Positions 7,193 through 17,928 of a stretch of DNA of 64,000 nt are shown one piece after another (position 1 is the first letter of the stretch; every line of letters begins with the position of its first letter). Where the stretch lies: the NCBI GenBank assembly GCA_036494465.1, contig DASXOJ010000181.1, forward strand, positions 1 through 64,000, written 5' to 3'. The notes beneath the pieces are model-generated. The model was not told where the DNA came from. It searched no databases and was given only the letters and a program-made list of their open reading frames with translations. Made by a program: the position numbers and the translations under genes. Source of the DNA: CAJCJE01 sp036494465. GTDB lineage: Bacteria; Actinomycetota; Actinomycetes; Mycobacteriales; Pseudonocardiaceae.

Positions 7193-8401
7193 TCAGCGGT
7201 ACTGGCGCAGCTCCCGCCGGGCCAGTGACCGCTTGTGCACCTCGTCCGGGCCGTCGAAGATCCGCATGGTCCGCGCCTGGGTCCACAGGCTGGCCAGCGG
7301 GAAGTCCTGGCTGACCCCGCCGCCGCCGTGCGCCTGGATCGCCTTGTCCAGCACCCATTCCACTGTGGAGGGAACGGCGACCTTGATGGCCTGGATCTCG
7401 GTGTGTGCGCCCCGGTTGCCGACGGTGTCCATCAGCCACGCGGCCTTGAGCACCAGCAGCCGGGCCTGTTCGAGCCGGATCCGGGATTCGGCGATCCACT
7501 CCTGTACGACGCCCTGTTCGGCGAGCGGTTTGCCGAACGCGACGCGGCTGATCGCCCGCCTGCACATCAGTTCCAGCGCTCGCTCGGCCATACCGAGGCC
7601 GCGCATGCAGTGGTGGATGCGACCGGGGCCCAGCCGCGCCTGCGCGATCGCGAATCCTTCGCCCTCACCGGCGATCAGGTTCTCGGCGGGGACCCGGACG
7701 TTGTCGAAGACGACCTCGCCGTGGCCGCCGTGCGGGCCGTCGGTGTAGCCGAACACGTGCACCGCGCGCTTGACCGTGACCCCGGGTGTGTCCTTGGGGA
7801 CCAGGATCATGCTCTGCTGCCGGTGGTTCTCGGCGTCGGGGTCGGTTTTGCCCATCACGATCAGGATTTCGCAGCTGGGGCTCAACGCGCCCGACGACCA
7901 CCATTTGCGGCCGTTGATCAGGTAGCTGTCGCCGTCGCGCTGGATGCGGGTGGCGATGTTGCTGGCGTCGGAGGAGGCGACCTCGGGTTCGGTCATGCAG
8001 AACGCGGAGCGGATCTGCCCGTCCAGCAACGGTTTGAGCCACTGGTCCTGTTGCGCGGGGGTGCCGAACATGGTCAGGACTTCCATGTTGCCGGTGTCCG
8101 GCGCGGCACAGTTGAGCGCCTCGGGCGCGAGTGCGGGACTGCGGCCGGTGATCTCCGCGAGCGGCGCGTACTGGAGGTTCGTGAGCCCCCCGCCGTGCTC
8201 GCCGGGCAGGAACAGGTTCCACAGGCCGCGTTTGCGTGCCTCGGATTTCAGGTCTTCCATGACCGCCGGGCGCGCCCACGGGTTGTCGGCTTCGGCGACC
8301 TGTTGGGCGGCTACGGCTTCGGCCGGGTAGACGTGTTCGTCCATGAAGGACAGCAGTTCCCGGCGCAGCTGCTCGGTGCGTGCGTCGAACGCGAAGTCCA
8401 T
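7193..8401 (-). CDS. Acyl-CoA dehydrogenase (ACAD10/11-type)
   Basis: A 402-residue FAD-dependent acyl-CoA dehydrogenase. The family signatures are visible: FCMTEPEVASSDASN (flavin/substrate loop), INGRKWWSSGA, GPGRIHHCMRGLGMAERALE and the C-terminal QAHGGGGVSQDFPLA. The arrangement DGPDEVHKRSLARRELRQY at the end is typical of the ACAD10/ACAD11 branch. The gene is the last of a three-gene operon after a HAD hydrolase and an APH-fold kinase, 14 bp behind the kinase. In animals these three domains form one protein, and related bacterial sets (Lva of Pseudomonas) handle 4-hydroxyacyl-CoA esters through a phosphorylated intermediate. That substrate is inferred here. Confidence 0.93.
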   Translation of the reverse strand: MDFAFDARTEQLRRELLSFMDEHVYPAEAVAAQQVAEADNPWARPAVMEDLKSEARKRGLWNLFLPGEHGGGLTNLQYAPLAEITGRSPALAPEALNCAAPDTGNMEVLTMFGTPAQQDQWLKPLLDGQIRSAFCMTEPEVASSDASNIATRIQRDGDSYLINGRKWWSSGALSPSCEILIVMGKTDPDAENHRQQSMILVPKDTPGVTVKRAVHVFGYTDGPHGGHGEVVFDNVRVPAENLIAGEGEGFAIAQARLGPGRIHHCMRGLGMAERALELMCRRAISRVAFGKPLAEQGVVQEWIAESRIRLEQARLLVLKAAWLMDTVGNRGAHTEIQAIKVAVPSTVEWVLDKAIQAHGGGGVSQDFPLASLWTQARTMRIFDGPDEVHKRSLARRELRQYR

Positions 8402-8415
8402 CGGTGCTTCACTCC

Positions 8416-9444
8416 TCAGCTGTTGAGTGCGTCGAGTCCGTTGCGGACGAGGCCGGGCACGAGCGCGCCGATCCGGTCGAACCCGGGACCGATCGTCTTG
8501 CCCAGCATGAATCGGTAGTAGATGCCTTCCAGGACCACCGCGAGTTTGAAGCTGGCGAGCCCGACGTACCAGTCCAGTTGGGACACGTCGGTGCCGGTGC
8601 GGTCGGCGTAGCGGGCGATCTGTTCGGTGATCGGCGGGAACCCGGGCGCGCTGGTCACACCCCCGGTGACCGGGTCGTCCTTGCCTGCGCCGCGCGAGTA
8701 GATCACGAAAAGGCCGAGGTCGGCGAGCGGGTCGCCGAGGGTGGCCATTTCCCAGTCCAGCACGGCGGTGATGCGCTGCTGCTCGCGGTCGGCCCAGCCG
8801 GTGACGAGCACGTTGTCCAGCCGGAAGTCGCCGTGCAGCAACGAATACCGTTGCGAGGACGGCACCGAGTCGGCGAGTTTTTCGTAGAGTTCGTCGATGC
8901 CGTCGACCTCACGGCTGCGCGAGGAGTCGAGTTGTTTGCGCCAGCGCGACACCTGCCGGGTCAGATACCCTTCGGGCCGGCCGAAATCGCCGAGCCCGAC
9001 TTCTTCCGGGTGCAGGTTGTGCAGGTCGGCGAGCACGTCGACGAGCTGGTGGCCGAGGGCCTCGCAGGCGGCGGGGCCGATGCGTTCGGTGTCGCGGAAG
9101 GAGCGCAGCACCACGCCGTCCACGCGCTGCATCAGGTAGAACGGGGCGCCGAGGACCTCAGGGTCAGTGCACATGGTCACGGTGCCGGGCACCGGAATGC
9201 CGGTCGCGGCCAACGCTTGCAGGACCCGGTATTCGCGGGCCATGTCGTGCGCGGTGGCGAGCACGTGCCCGAGCGGCGGACGGCGCAGCACCCATCGGTT
9301 GGTGCCGTCGCCGACGTAGTAGGTGAGGTTGGAGCGCCCGCCCGCGATCAGTTCCGCCTGGAGCGGCCCGCTGACCAGGCCGGGGTGCCGATCCCGCAGA
9401 TAGGTGTCCAGCGTGGCCAGGTCGAGGCCCGGAGTGTCGGTCAT
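8416..9444 (-). CDS. APH-fold phosphotransferase (acyl-CoA hydroxyl kinase candidate)
   Basis: A 342-residue kinase of the aminoglycoside-phosphotransferase fold. The catalytic loop HGDFRLDN lies at 204-211 (D206 the presumed base) and the metal-binding DWE at 230-232. An N-lobe with SNLTYYVGDGTNRWVLRRPP precedes. Antibiotic resistance is unlikely: the gene overlaps the HAD gene by ATGA and is followed by an acyl-CoA dehydrogenase, as in ACAD10/ACAD11 and LvaA systems, where the kinase phosphorylates a hydroxylated acyl-CoA. The start is ATG 9444. Confidence 0.9.
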   Translation of the reverse strand: MTDTPGLDLATLDTYLRDRHPGLVSGPLQAELIAGGRSNLTYYVGDGTNRWVLRRPPLGHVLATAHDMAREYRVLQALAATGIPVPGTVTMCTDPEVLGAPFYLMQRVDGVVLRSFRDTERIGPAACEALGHQLVDVLADLHNLHPEEVGLGDFGRPEGYLTRQVSRWRKQLDSSRSREVDGIDELYEKLADSVPSSQRYSLLHGDFRLDNVLVTGWADREQQRITAVLDWEMATLGDPLADLGLFVIYSRGAGKDDPVTGGVTSAPGFPPITEQIARYADRTGTDVSQLDWYVGLASFKLAVVLEGIYYRFMLGKTIGPGFDRIGALVPGLVRNGLDALNS

Positions 9445-10079
9445 GGTGTCACCTTTCGCAGGCCCGGGATCAACGCGGCCAGTTCCGCCCGGGTGCCCGC
9501 CGCGTCCCGGTGCCGGATCGCGGTCATGCCCAGCGCGGTCGCGGCGTCCACGTTGATCGGCGCGTCGTCGACGAACACGCACCGCTGCGCGGGCAGGCCG
9601 AGCTGGTCGAGGACGAGGCGGTAGATCTTCGGGTCGGGTTTGCGCAGCCCGACCTCGCCGCTGATCACGACCGCGTCGACGAGTTCCGCGATGTTGTCCG
9701 GGTAGGTGTTGGCCCAGCTGTTGGACAGCACGGCGACCTTGACCAGGTCGCGGAGTTCGGCGAGCAGCGCGAACATGGCCGGGTCGGGCCGCATTCCGGC
9801 GAACATGCGGGCCAGCAGGCCGTCCGCGACGACCGTGCCGCCGCTGGTGGTGCGCAGCCGGGCGGCGAACTCGATCTCGAACTCGGGTCCGGTGAGCTCG
9901 CCGGTTTCCAGCCGGTGCACGGGCGAGCCGGTCTGCGCGTCGCGGGCCATCCATTCGCGCATCACCGTGGTGAAGCTGGTTTGGTCGATGGTGTCGGCGG
10001 CCAGCCACTGCGCGGTGGTCTCGCGCACCGCGCTGGTCAGCACTCCGCCGTAGTCGAACACGACCGCGTCAACCGTCAC
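9441..10079 (-). CDS. HAD-superfamily hydrolase
   Basis: A 212-residue haloacid-dehalogenase-fold phosphatase or hydrolase. Motif I is VVFDYGGVL with nucleophile D10; note Y-G in place of the common DxD, so the second Asp is absent. Motif II is VLSNSWANTYP, motif III is the Lys in LRKPDPKIY, and motif IV is CVFVDDAPINVDAA. The GTG at 10079 is chosen because the sequence becomes HAD-like there; the frame extends 36 codons further without support. It is the first gene of the HAD-APH-ACAD operon and overlaps the kinase by ATGA. The loss of the motif-I DxD matches the HAD domain of ACAD10-like proteins as far as I recall. Confidence 0.88.
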   Translation of the reverse strand: MTVDAVVFDYGGVLTSAVRETTAQWLAADTIDQTSFTTVMREWMARDAQTGSPVHRLETGELTGPEFEIEFAARLRTTSGGTVVADGLLARMFAGMRPDPAMFALLAELRDLVKVAVLSNSWANTYPDNIAELVDAVVISGEVGLRKPDPKIYRLVLDQLGLPAQRCVFVDDAPINVDAATALGMTAIRHRDAAGTRAELAALIPGLRKVTP

Positions 10080-10125
10080 ACCCGGATAGTACCGACCAGT
10101 TGGTATGTGCACAACGGGGTGCGGT

Positions 10126-11682
10126 TCACTCCCCGCACGCAGGCCCGTGACCAGCAATTTCCGCCCGACCGGCGGCACGGGAGGCATTCCACGTCCGCCA
10201 GTCGTCCGTGCCCAGCCGGTCCGCGATCACCACCAGCACGCACCCCTGGCTCGGCTCCGGCAACGCCCGCACCGCGTCCATCGCGTCCGGCGACAACCCC
10301 TTCAGATACGGGAGGTCGATCCGGCCGGTCGCCTGGAACCGTTCGATGTTGTGCCGGGCGATGAACCCGTCCGGGTTGAGCGCCGCCAACCCCAGCAACA
10401 TCACCATCCCCAACGCCACCGACGCCCGAGGAATCCAGCCCGCCCGCATCCGCATCCCCGCCCCGATGATCAACAGGTAGACCACGCCCAGCCACACCTC
10501 GCACGACTCCACCAGCAACCGCAACACGGTGAACCCGTACGCCTGCTGATGCGACCACATGCGCAGCAGCGACGACACCACGATCAGCACCGAGAACACC
10601 GCCAGCAACCCCAGCAACACCCGCAGCCAGCCCCGGTCGCGATCCCGGTCCGCGAACCGCACCGCGCCCCAGATCACCAGCAACGTCAGCACGGCCACCA
10701 CCAGCAACTCCCAGAACCCGCCCCGCGCGTACTGCGCATAGGTCAGCCCCGGCGTGCTGAGCACATAACCGCTGCCCCCGAACATCGCCACCACCTGCAC
10801 ACCCACGAACGCCGCGAACAACACCACCAGCGCCCCCACGGGCACCGCCCACTCCGCGCGCCGCAACCGCGCCCAGGTCTGACCGGCCGCAAACACCGGC
10901 CGCGACACCAGCAGATAACACGCGCCCGCCCCACAAGTCGCGGCCACCCAGAACACGAACACCGCCCACACCACCGACCCGATGTCCAGGCGCGGCGTCA
11001 GATCCCGCAACAACTCGGCGAACCCGGCGTCCGCACCGGCGAACAACGCCCCGAACACCACCAGCAACGCCATCCCGACCAGCACCGCCGCCAGCAGGCG
11101 TGCGGTGTGCTGCTCGGTGCGCCGCACCGTCCGCAGCCCCCGGCCCAGCCACGGCAACCCGCGCAACCCCGCCACCGGTACCGCGATCACCGCGAACGCC
11201 AACTCCCCCAACCGGCGCCCGCCGGTCACCGCCAACGCCGCCGCCACCATCGACGCGAGCAGCGCCAACGTGCCCAGCCAGCCTGCGCTGCGCAGCACGC
11301 ACACCGCCGCCAGCACCACCGCGAGCACCGCCCACCCGGCCCGCTCCCACCGCGCCAGCCACCAGTCCCGGCCGCCCGGCGCGAACCGCTGCCACGCCGC
11401 CCACCCGATCCCGCCCACCGCCACGATCACGGTCACCAGCCAGCCAAGCCCCGGCGTCACGCCCGGCAGCATGATCGCCGCGACCACACCCACCGCCCCG
11501 ACCGCGACCATCACCCGCGTGCTCGGCCGACCAGCCACCGGCGGCCACGATTCACTCGGATGCACCTGATACACCGCAGTGGCGACCGGCGGCATGGCCG
11601 GGAACTCCGGCAGCGGCGCCAACACCGCGGGCGGCTTGTGCAGGCCGATCCGTTGCGCGGACGGCCGACGATCAGCAGACAT
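10126..11682 (-). CDS. Polytopic membrane protein, DUF4153/DUF4173 type
   Basis: A 518-residue integral membrane protein from ATG 11682, preceded by GGAGG at 6-nt spacing. About 10-12 hydrophobic segments are visible between residues 45 and 430, and the C-terminal ~90 residues (LNPDGFIARHNIERF, LPYLKGLSPDAMDAVRALP) are hydrophilic. That ending is characteristic of the DUF4153/DUF4173 family, whose function is unknown. It lies 80 bp behind a histidine kinase whose sensor is minimal, so it may be a membrane partner or target of that two-component system. Confidence 0.85.
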   Translation of the reverse strand: MSADRRPSAQRIGLHKPPAVLAPLPEFPAMPPVATAVYQVHPSESWPPVAGRPSTRVMVAVGAVGVVAAIMLPGVTPGLGWLVTVIVAVGGIGWAAWQRFAPGGRDWWLARWERAGWAVLAVVLAAVCVLRSAGWLGTLALLASMVAAALAVTGGRRLGELAFAVIAVPVAGLRGLPWLGRGLRTVRRTEQHTARLLAAVLVGMALLVVFGALFAGADAGFAELLRDLTPRLDIGSVVWAVFVFWVAATCGAGACYLLVSRPVFAAGQTWARLRRAEWAVPVGALVVLFAAFVGVQVVAMFGGSGYVLSTPGLTYAQYARGGFWELLVVAVLTLLVIWGAVRFADRDRDRGWLRVLLGLLAVFSVLIVVSSLLRMWSHQQAYGFTVLRLLVESCEVWLGVVYLLIIGAGMRMRAGWIPRASVALGMVMLLGLAALNPDGFIARHNIERFQATGRIDLPYLKGLSPDAMDAVRALPEPSQGCVLVVIADRLGTDDWRTWNASRAAGRAEIAGHGPACGE

Positions 11683-11762
11683 GGTTGTCCTCCAAGGAAG
11701 AAATGGACAGGCGTCATCAACCGCGCGACCCGAAGACGGCCGCCGGTAAGAGAAAACAACAA

Positions 11763-12802
<1,040 letters not shown>

Positions 12803-12806
<4 letters not shown>

Positions 12807-13492
12807 CTCGGCACCTCCAGCGCGTACCCGACGCCGTGCACGGTCCGGATCAACTCCGGGCCCAGCTTGCGCCGCAACGCCTTGATGTGACTGTCCACCG
12901 TGCGCGTCGTCGACGCGGCTGTCATTCCAGCCCACCCCCACACCTCCCCCAGCAACTGCTCCCGCGCCACCACCGCCCTCGGCCGCGCCGCGAGGTGCGC
13001 CAGCAACTGGAACTCGGTCGGCGTCAGATGCACCTCGACACCGCCCCGCCGCACCCGCCGCTCCACCTGATCGATCACCACGTCCCCCAACGTGATCCGG
13101 GACCGGTCGTGCTCCGCCCGCGTCCGCTCCACCCGGCGCAACATCGCATGCACCCGGGCCGCCAACTCCCGCATCGAGAACGGCTTGGTCAGATAGTCGT
13201 CCGCACCGACAGCCAACCCCACCAGCAGGTCGGTCTCGTCGTCACGCGCGGTCAACATCAACACCGGCACCGGGCGCGTCGCCTGGATCCGCCGACACAC
13301 CTCAAGCCCGTCGAACCCGGGCAGCATCACATCCAGCACCACCAGGTCCGGGTCATCCCGCTCGACCGCGGCCACCGCGCCCGGCCCGTCCATGGCAACG
13401 GTGACCGTGAACCCCTCCGCCCGCAACCGGGCCGCCACGGACTCCGCGATCGTCGGCTCGTCGTCGACGACCAGCACTCTGCGCTGCTCCAC
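12803..13492 (-). CDS. OmpR-family response regulator
   Basis: A 229-residue two-component regulator. The receiver domain has the acidic pair DD (10-11), phospho-acceptor D54 in VVLDVMLPGFDG and K103 in DDYLTKPF. The C-terminal winged helix of the OmpR/PhoB type is clear (VHLTPTEFQLLAHLA, TRTVDSHIKALRRKLG, IRTVHGVGYAL). It is the first gene of the operon regulator > kinase > membrane protein. Confidence 0.95.
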
Positions 13493-13555
13493 GAACCAGA
13501 CACTAGCCAGTCGAGATGTAGATCATCCGTGCGGAATGTGGAGATCGTGTGCAGA

Positions 13556-14557
13556 TCAGCGGGACGCCGCCGCGCGCAACGCCCGGTAGATGAACGCCTG
13601 GTCACCCAGCCGGTGCCGCAGATGCTTCTCCAGGCCCGCGATCGGATACAGGTTCTGCGGCGCCCGCGCGTCCTTGTACTCCTCCGACGCGAACCGCCCC
13701 AGCACCCGCTGCGTCACGTTCGCCAACGCCACCGCCTCCGGCGCCGCCAACCGCGGCCCCGCCTCCAACCGCACCACACCCGCCCACGGCGCCCCGCTCT
13801 GCCCCGGCAGCCGCAGATACCAGGAGTAACGCTCCCACGTGGTGCCCATCAGGAACACCGGCGTCCGCTGCCCCGGCCGCAACGCCCCCACCAGCACGTT
13901 CTGCTCCGCGTCCAAATATTCGGTCTGGTGACTCTTGATGTAGCCGACCGCCCGCTCCAGCTTCTCCCTGCCCCGCAACGGACCGTCGATCACCAGCAGA
14001 TCGTTGGTGGACGCGGGATGCCCGTCGGTGTCGATCCGGGCCGCCGTCGCCGTCTCGATCTCCGTCGCGGTCAACTGCTCCTGCAACGCCTCGGACAGCG
14101 CCAGCGACGGCGGCGTGTCCGTGTTCGCCCGCGCCCGCCACGCCGCATACACGCCAGCCCGGGTATCGATGTCCTGCGCATGCTCCGCGAACGTGAACAT
14201 CCCCCGCCGCACATCCGCGGACGCCACATGCGACCGCCCGTCACAGCAACACACCACCCCCGCCGCGTACGACGCACAGATCCCGGCCGCCGACGCTGTC
14301 CCGGACACCACGCCCGCGTCACCCTGATCCGCCAGCCACACCCGCGCGTCGATCCGCCGCACCCCGTCCACGAACAACACCGCGTCCGGCATCGCCACCC
14401 GCGAATCGACGTCGATCGCCGCCCACTCCGACAACGGCAACTCCACGTCCAACTTCGTCGGCGCATCCGACTGACGCAGCCCACTGGTCTCCATCGCGGA
14501 GCCGTAACCAGCGTCCCAACTGTCGATGCTGAACCGCATCGGCGGCGCCTGCGTCAT
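13556..14557 (-). CDS. nurA: NurA-like nuclease of the HerA-Mre11-Rad50 operon
   Basis: A 333-residue protein, last in a four-gene operon, overlapping sbcC by ATGA. I assign it to the NurA nuclease family from three features in the family order: VLFVDGVRRIDARV (D64 of motif I), NDLLVIDGPLRGREKL (D191) and VGYIKSH (K208), with NLYPIAGLEKHLRHRLGD near the end. NurA has an RNase H-like fold, and dimers dock on the HerA hexamer to resect DNA ends behind Mre11-Rad50. Sequence similarity within the family is low, and the context (herA, mre11, rad50) carries much of the weight. It is not SbcCD-specific in ordinary bacteria, so the combination is notable. Confidence 0.72.
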   Translation of the reverse strand: MTQAPPMRFSIDSWDAGYGSAMETSGLRQSDAPTKLDVELPLSEWAAIDVDSRVAMPDAVLFVDGVRRIDARVWLADQGDAGVVSGTASAAGICASYAAGVVCCCDGRSHVASADVRRGMFTFAEHAQDIDTRAGVYAAWRARANTDTPPSLALSEALQEQLTATEIETATAARIDTDGHPASTNDLLVIDGPLRGREKLERAVGYIKSHQTEYLDAEQNVLVGALRPGQRTPVFLMGTTWERYSWYLRLPGQSGAPWAGVVRLEAGPRLAAPEAVALANVTQRVLGRFASEEYKDARAPQNLYPIAGLEKHLRHRLGDQAFIYRALRAAASR

Positions 14558-17500
14558 GCCAGGCCCTCCTGTTCGATGTGCGAACCGTTGCCGTCCCGCG
14601 TCACCACGAACCGCACCGGCACCCGCTCAGCCAACGCCGCCACGTGCGTGATCACCCCGACCATCCGCGACCCCGAACTCGCCAAGTTCTCCAACGTCGA
14701 CGCGACCGTGTCCAACGTGGCCTCGTCCAACGTGCCGAACCCCTCATCCAGGAAGATCGACTCCAACCGGGTCGCGCCAGCCGCCGCCAACGCCCCCAAC
14801 TGCGACGACAATGCCAACGCCAGCGCCAACGACGCCTGGAACGTCTCCCCACCCGACAGCGTCTTCACCGGACGCGGAATGCCCGCCTCGTTGTGGTCGA
14901 CCACCAGGAAATCGCCGTTCTCGTGAGTCAACTCGAACTGCCCACCCGAGAGCTCCACCAGCGACCGCGACGCCTCCTCCACCAACGTGTCCAGCGCCGA
15001 CGCCACCAGCCAACGCGGAAACTGGTTGGACCGCATCAGATCCGCCAACTGCTTGGCCACCCGCGACTGCTCCCGCGCCGCCGCGATCTCGCCCGTCAGC
15101 TTCTTCGCGCCGTCGAGCCTGCGCGCCAACTCGTCATGCTCAGCCCGCGCCGACGTGATCGCCGTCGCCACCGCCACCGGCGCCCGATCCCGCACCGGCG
15201 CACCAGCCACGACCTCGGCCGCAGCGAGATCGTCCAGCACCGCCTGCTCCGCCGACCGCAACGCCGCCGCCAACCGCTCCGCGCCGGCCTGCGCCGTCTC
15301 GATCCGCGACCCGACCCGCCCCGCATGCTCGCCAACCCACGCCAGCAGCGCCGACCAACCAGCAGCGAGATCAGCGTCATCGATCGCGGGCGCACCGAAC
15401 CGGACCAGCGGATCCCGCGTCTCCCGCAGCTGCCGCCGCGCCGCCACCACCTCCCGCTCGACCCGCTCCGCCCGATCCCGCGCCCCCGCCGCCGCATCCC
15501 GCGCCGCAGACAACCCCGCATCCGCCGCATCCGCCGCCTGCTGCAACGCCGCCACCTGCGCGAGCTGCTCACCTGCCGCGTCCGCGCTCGGCGCCTGCGC
15601 CAACCGCTCAGCCAACCCCTCACGCTGACTCGACGCGTCGGTGAACCGCGACCGCGCCTCCTGCTCCGCCAGCGCAGCCTGCCGACCCGCCAGGCGCGCC
15701 CGCTTCGCCGCGTCCTCCGCCGCCGCCAACGCCCGCGTCGCCGTCGCGACCTCCTGCGTCAGTTCCTGAGCAGCAGCCACCAACCCACCCAACTCCGCGA
15801 CCCGAACACCGAGCGCATCCCGCGCCCAGCCGCTCAACGCCGCCCACCCCGCGCCAACATCCGTCTCGTCCACCGCGGGCGCACCCAACGCCACCAGCGG
15901 ATCCCGCGCCGACCGCAACCGCGACCGGGCATCCGACACCGCATCCGCGACCGCCGCCACCGCCCGCTGCGCCGCCTCCCGCGCCCGCCGCGCCGCCCCC
16001 AACTCCCGCTCCGCAGCACTGGCCCGCGTGGCAGCAGCGGCCCGCTCCGCCAACCGGCCCGTCAACGACGCCTCCGCCGCCTCGGCAGCGACCCGCCCCG
16101 CCCCCAAATCCTCCGCAGAACTCCGCACCGACAACCCCGGCAGCTCGCCAGCCAACTCGGCCCGGAACTGCTCAGCCCGCCCGAACGCCGCCACCAACGT
16201 CGCCGACGCATGCGTCTCCGCCTGCTCCAACTCGCGCACCGCCGACGTCGCCGACCGCACCCGCCGCTGCGCCTCCTCGACCGCGCGCCGCGCACCGTCC
16301 AGCCGCTCCGGCACATCCACCGGCGGCACCACCGCGACCTGCTGCGCACACACCGGACACGCGTCACCAGCATGCAGATGCGCCCGCAACGCCAACGCCC
16401 GGTCCGCGCGATCCGCCGCCGCCAACGCCTCCTGCGCCTCGACCAGCGCCGCCTCCGCGGCAGTCACCTCATCGCGTGCCGCCACCAGCCGACGCCCACG
16501 CTCCGCCCGCTCCGCCAACCCCGCCACCTGCGCCACACAGAATTCCGCCAGCTCCCGCGCATGCTCAGCCGCCGCCGGCAACCCCGCCGCATCCGGCAAC
16601 CCGCCCAACACACCCCGAGCGGCTTCATCCGCCCGTTCCGCCTCGACAACGCGCGTCCCGGCAGCCGACAGATCAGCGTCCGCACGACTCATCGCATCCG
16701 CCACCCCAGCCAACCCGTCCGGCACCCGCACCGCACCCAACAAGTCCCGTTCCCGCGACACCCGCTCCACCTCGGCCGCCGCGTCCCGCTCCGCCCGCAC
16801 CCGCGCCTCGTGCGCCGCCCGCGCCGCATCCGCGGCACCCGTCGCCTCCGATTCCGCGAACTCGGCGGAGTCCTGCGCGTCCCGCGCCCGCTTCGCCACC
16901 ACCTCCAACTCCGGCAACGCCGTCGTCACCTCGGCCAGCGACCGCCAATCCGCCAGTACCCGCTCCACAACGACCCGATCCGGCCCATTCCGCAACGCCG
17001 TCCGCGCCTCCTTGTCCACCGCCTCAGCCGACGACACCGCGCGCACGGCCTCACCAGCCGCATCAACCGCGACCCGCCGCGCCTGCGCCAACTCGTCGAT
17101 CCCCTGCGGCATCCGCACCGCCGCGACCAACTCCCGCTCCTCCGTCACCGCCACCACAGCGGCCCGCGCCTCATCGAACGCACCCGACGCCGCCACCAAC
17201 CCCGGCACAGCAGCATCAACCCGCGCAGCCAACTCCCCCAACGCGGCCACCCGCTCCGCCAACCGAGCCAGATCATCCGGCGTCGCATCGGCAAAACCCG
17301 CCAACTGCTCACCCAGCACCGCCGCCCGCTCACCCTGCGCCCGCGCCAGGTCATTGGCCCGCCGCTGAATCCGCTCGTACACCTCAAGACCCAGCAACTT
17401 CATCAAAATCTTCTGCCGCTCACCCGCCGTAGCATGCAGAAACTCCGCGAACGCCCCCTGCGGCAACGCCACACACGTACAGAAATGCTTGAACGACAAC

Positions 17501-17928
17501 CCCAGCAACCGCTCGATCTCCGGCGTCACCGCCGAATCCGCCGCCACCACATCCGTCTCATCCTCAGCAGCACCCAGCGAATCCGGATCAACCAACCGTT
17601 CCAACCGGACACTGCGCACCTGCACGATCGGGTTCTTCCCACCAGTCCGGCGCAACTCCCGCACCACGCTGTACCGCGTGCCCGCGACATCGAACACCAA
17701 CCGCACAATGCCCCGGTTCACCGTCGGCGCCAGCGCGGGCGACACCAAACCCTCGCGATCCCACCGCGCCACCGACCCGTACAACGCGAACGTCAACGCG
17801 TCGATCACCGTGCTCTTACCGGCACCCGTCGGCCCCACCAACGCGAAATAGTCCGCATCGGAGAAAAGCAACGAAGTCGGCTCACGAAACGACGCGAACC
17901 CGTTCATCTCCAGCAAAACCGGCCGCAT
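14554..17928 (-). CDS. sbcC: SbcC/Rad50-type SMC ATPase
   Basis: A 1124-residue ATPase of the Mre11-Rad50/SbcCD nuclease complex that processes DNA ends and hairpins. Walker A is GPTGAGKST near residue 33, the signature is LSGGETFQASLA, and Walker B is SIFLDEGFGTLDEATLD. Two long Ala/Arg/Glu-rich coiled-coil arms flank a zinc hook, CPVC, with C524 and C527. The descending arm carries an internal duplication: DPLV-x2-GAPA followed by AGW-x-AL occurs twice, 163 codons apart (near 15.90 and 15.41 kb). Its start overlaps the sbcD stop by one base (TGATG), so the subunits are translationally coupled. Confidence 0.95.
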   Translation of the reverse strand: MRPVLLEMNGFASFREPTSLLFSDADYFALVGPTGAGKSTVIDALTFALYGSVARWDREGLVSPALAPTVNRGIVRLVFDVAGTRYSVVRELRRTGGKNPIVQVRSVRLERLVDPDSLGAAEDETDVVAADSAVTPEIERLLGLSFKHFCTCVALPQGAFAEFLHATAGERQKILMKLLGLEVYERIQRRANDLARAQGERAAVLGEQLAGFADATPDDLARLAERVAALGELAARVDAAVPGLVAASGAFDEARAAVVAVTEERELVAAVRMPQGIDELAQARRVAVDAAGEAVRAVSSAEAVDKEARTALRNGPDRVVVERVLADWRSLAEVTTALPELEVVAKRARDAQDSAEFAESEATGAADAARAAHEARVRAERDAAAEVERVSRERDLLGAVRVPDGLAGVADAMSRADADLSAAGTRVVEAERADEAARGVLGGLPDAAGLPAAAEHARELAEFCVAQVAGLAERAERGRRLVAARDEVTAAEAALVEAQEALAAADRADRALALRAHLHAGDACPVCAQQVAVVPPVDVPERLDGARRAVEEAQRRVRSATSAVRELEQAETHASATLVAAFGRAEQFRAELAGELPGLSVRSSAEDLGAGRVAAEAAEASLTGRLAERAAAATRASAAERELGAARRAREAAQRAVAAVADAVSDARSRLRSARDPLVALGAPAVDETDVGAGWAALSGWARDALGVRVAELGGLVAAAQELTQEVATATRALAAAEDAAKRARLAGRQAALAEQEARSRFTDASSQREGLAERLAQAPSADAAGEQLAQVAALQQAADAADAGLSAARDAAAGARDRAERVEREVVAARRQLRETRDPLVRFGAPAIDDADLAAGWSALLAWVGEHAGRVGSRIETAQAGAERLAAALRSAEQAVLDDLAAAEVVAGAPVRDRAPVAVATAITSARAEHDELARRLDGAKKLTGEIAAAREQSRVAKQLADLMRSNQFPRWLVASALDTLVEEASRSLVELSGGQFELTHENGDFLVVDHNEAGIPRPVKTLSGGETFQASLALALALSSQLGALAAAGATRLESIFLDEGFGTLDEATLDTVASTLENLASSGSRMVGVITHVAALAERVPVRFVVTRDGNGSHIEQEGLA

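Noticed and set aside
8416..9444. Aminoglycoside resistance kinase
   Set aside because: The fold matches, but the operon with HAD and acyl-CoA dehydrogenase genes points to CoA-ester metabolism.
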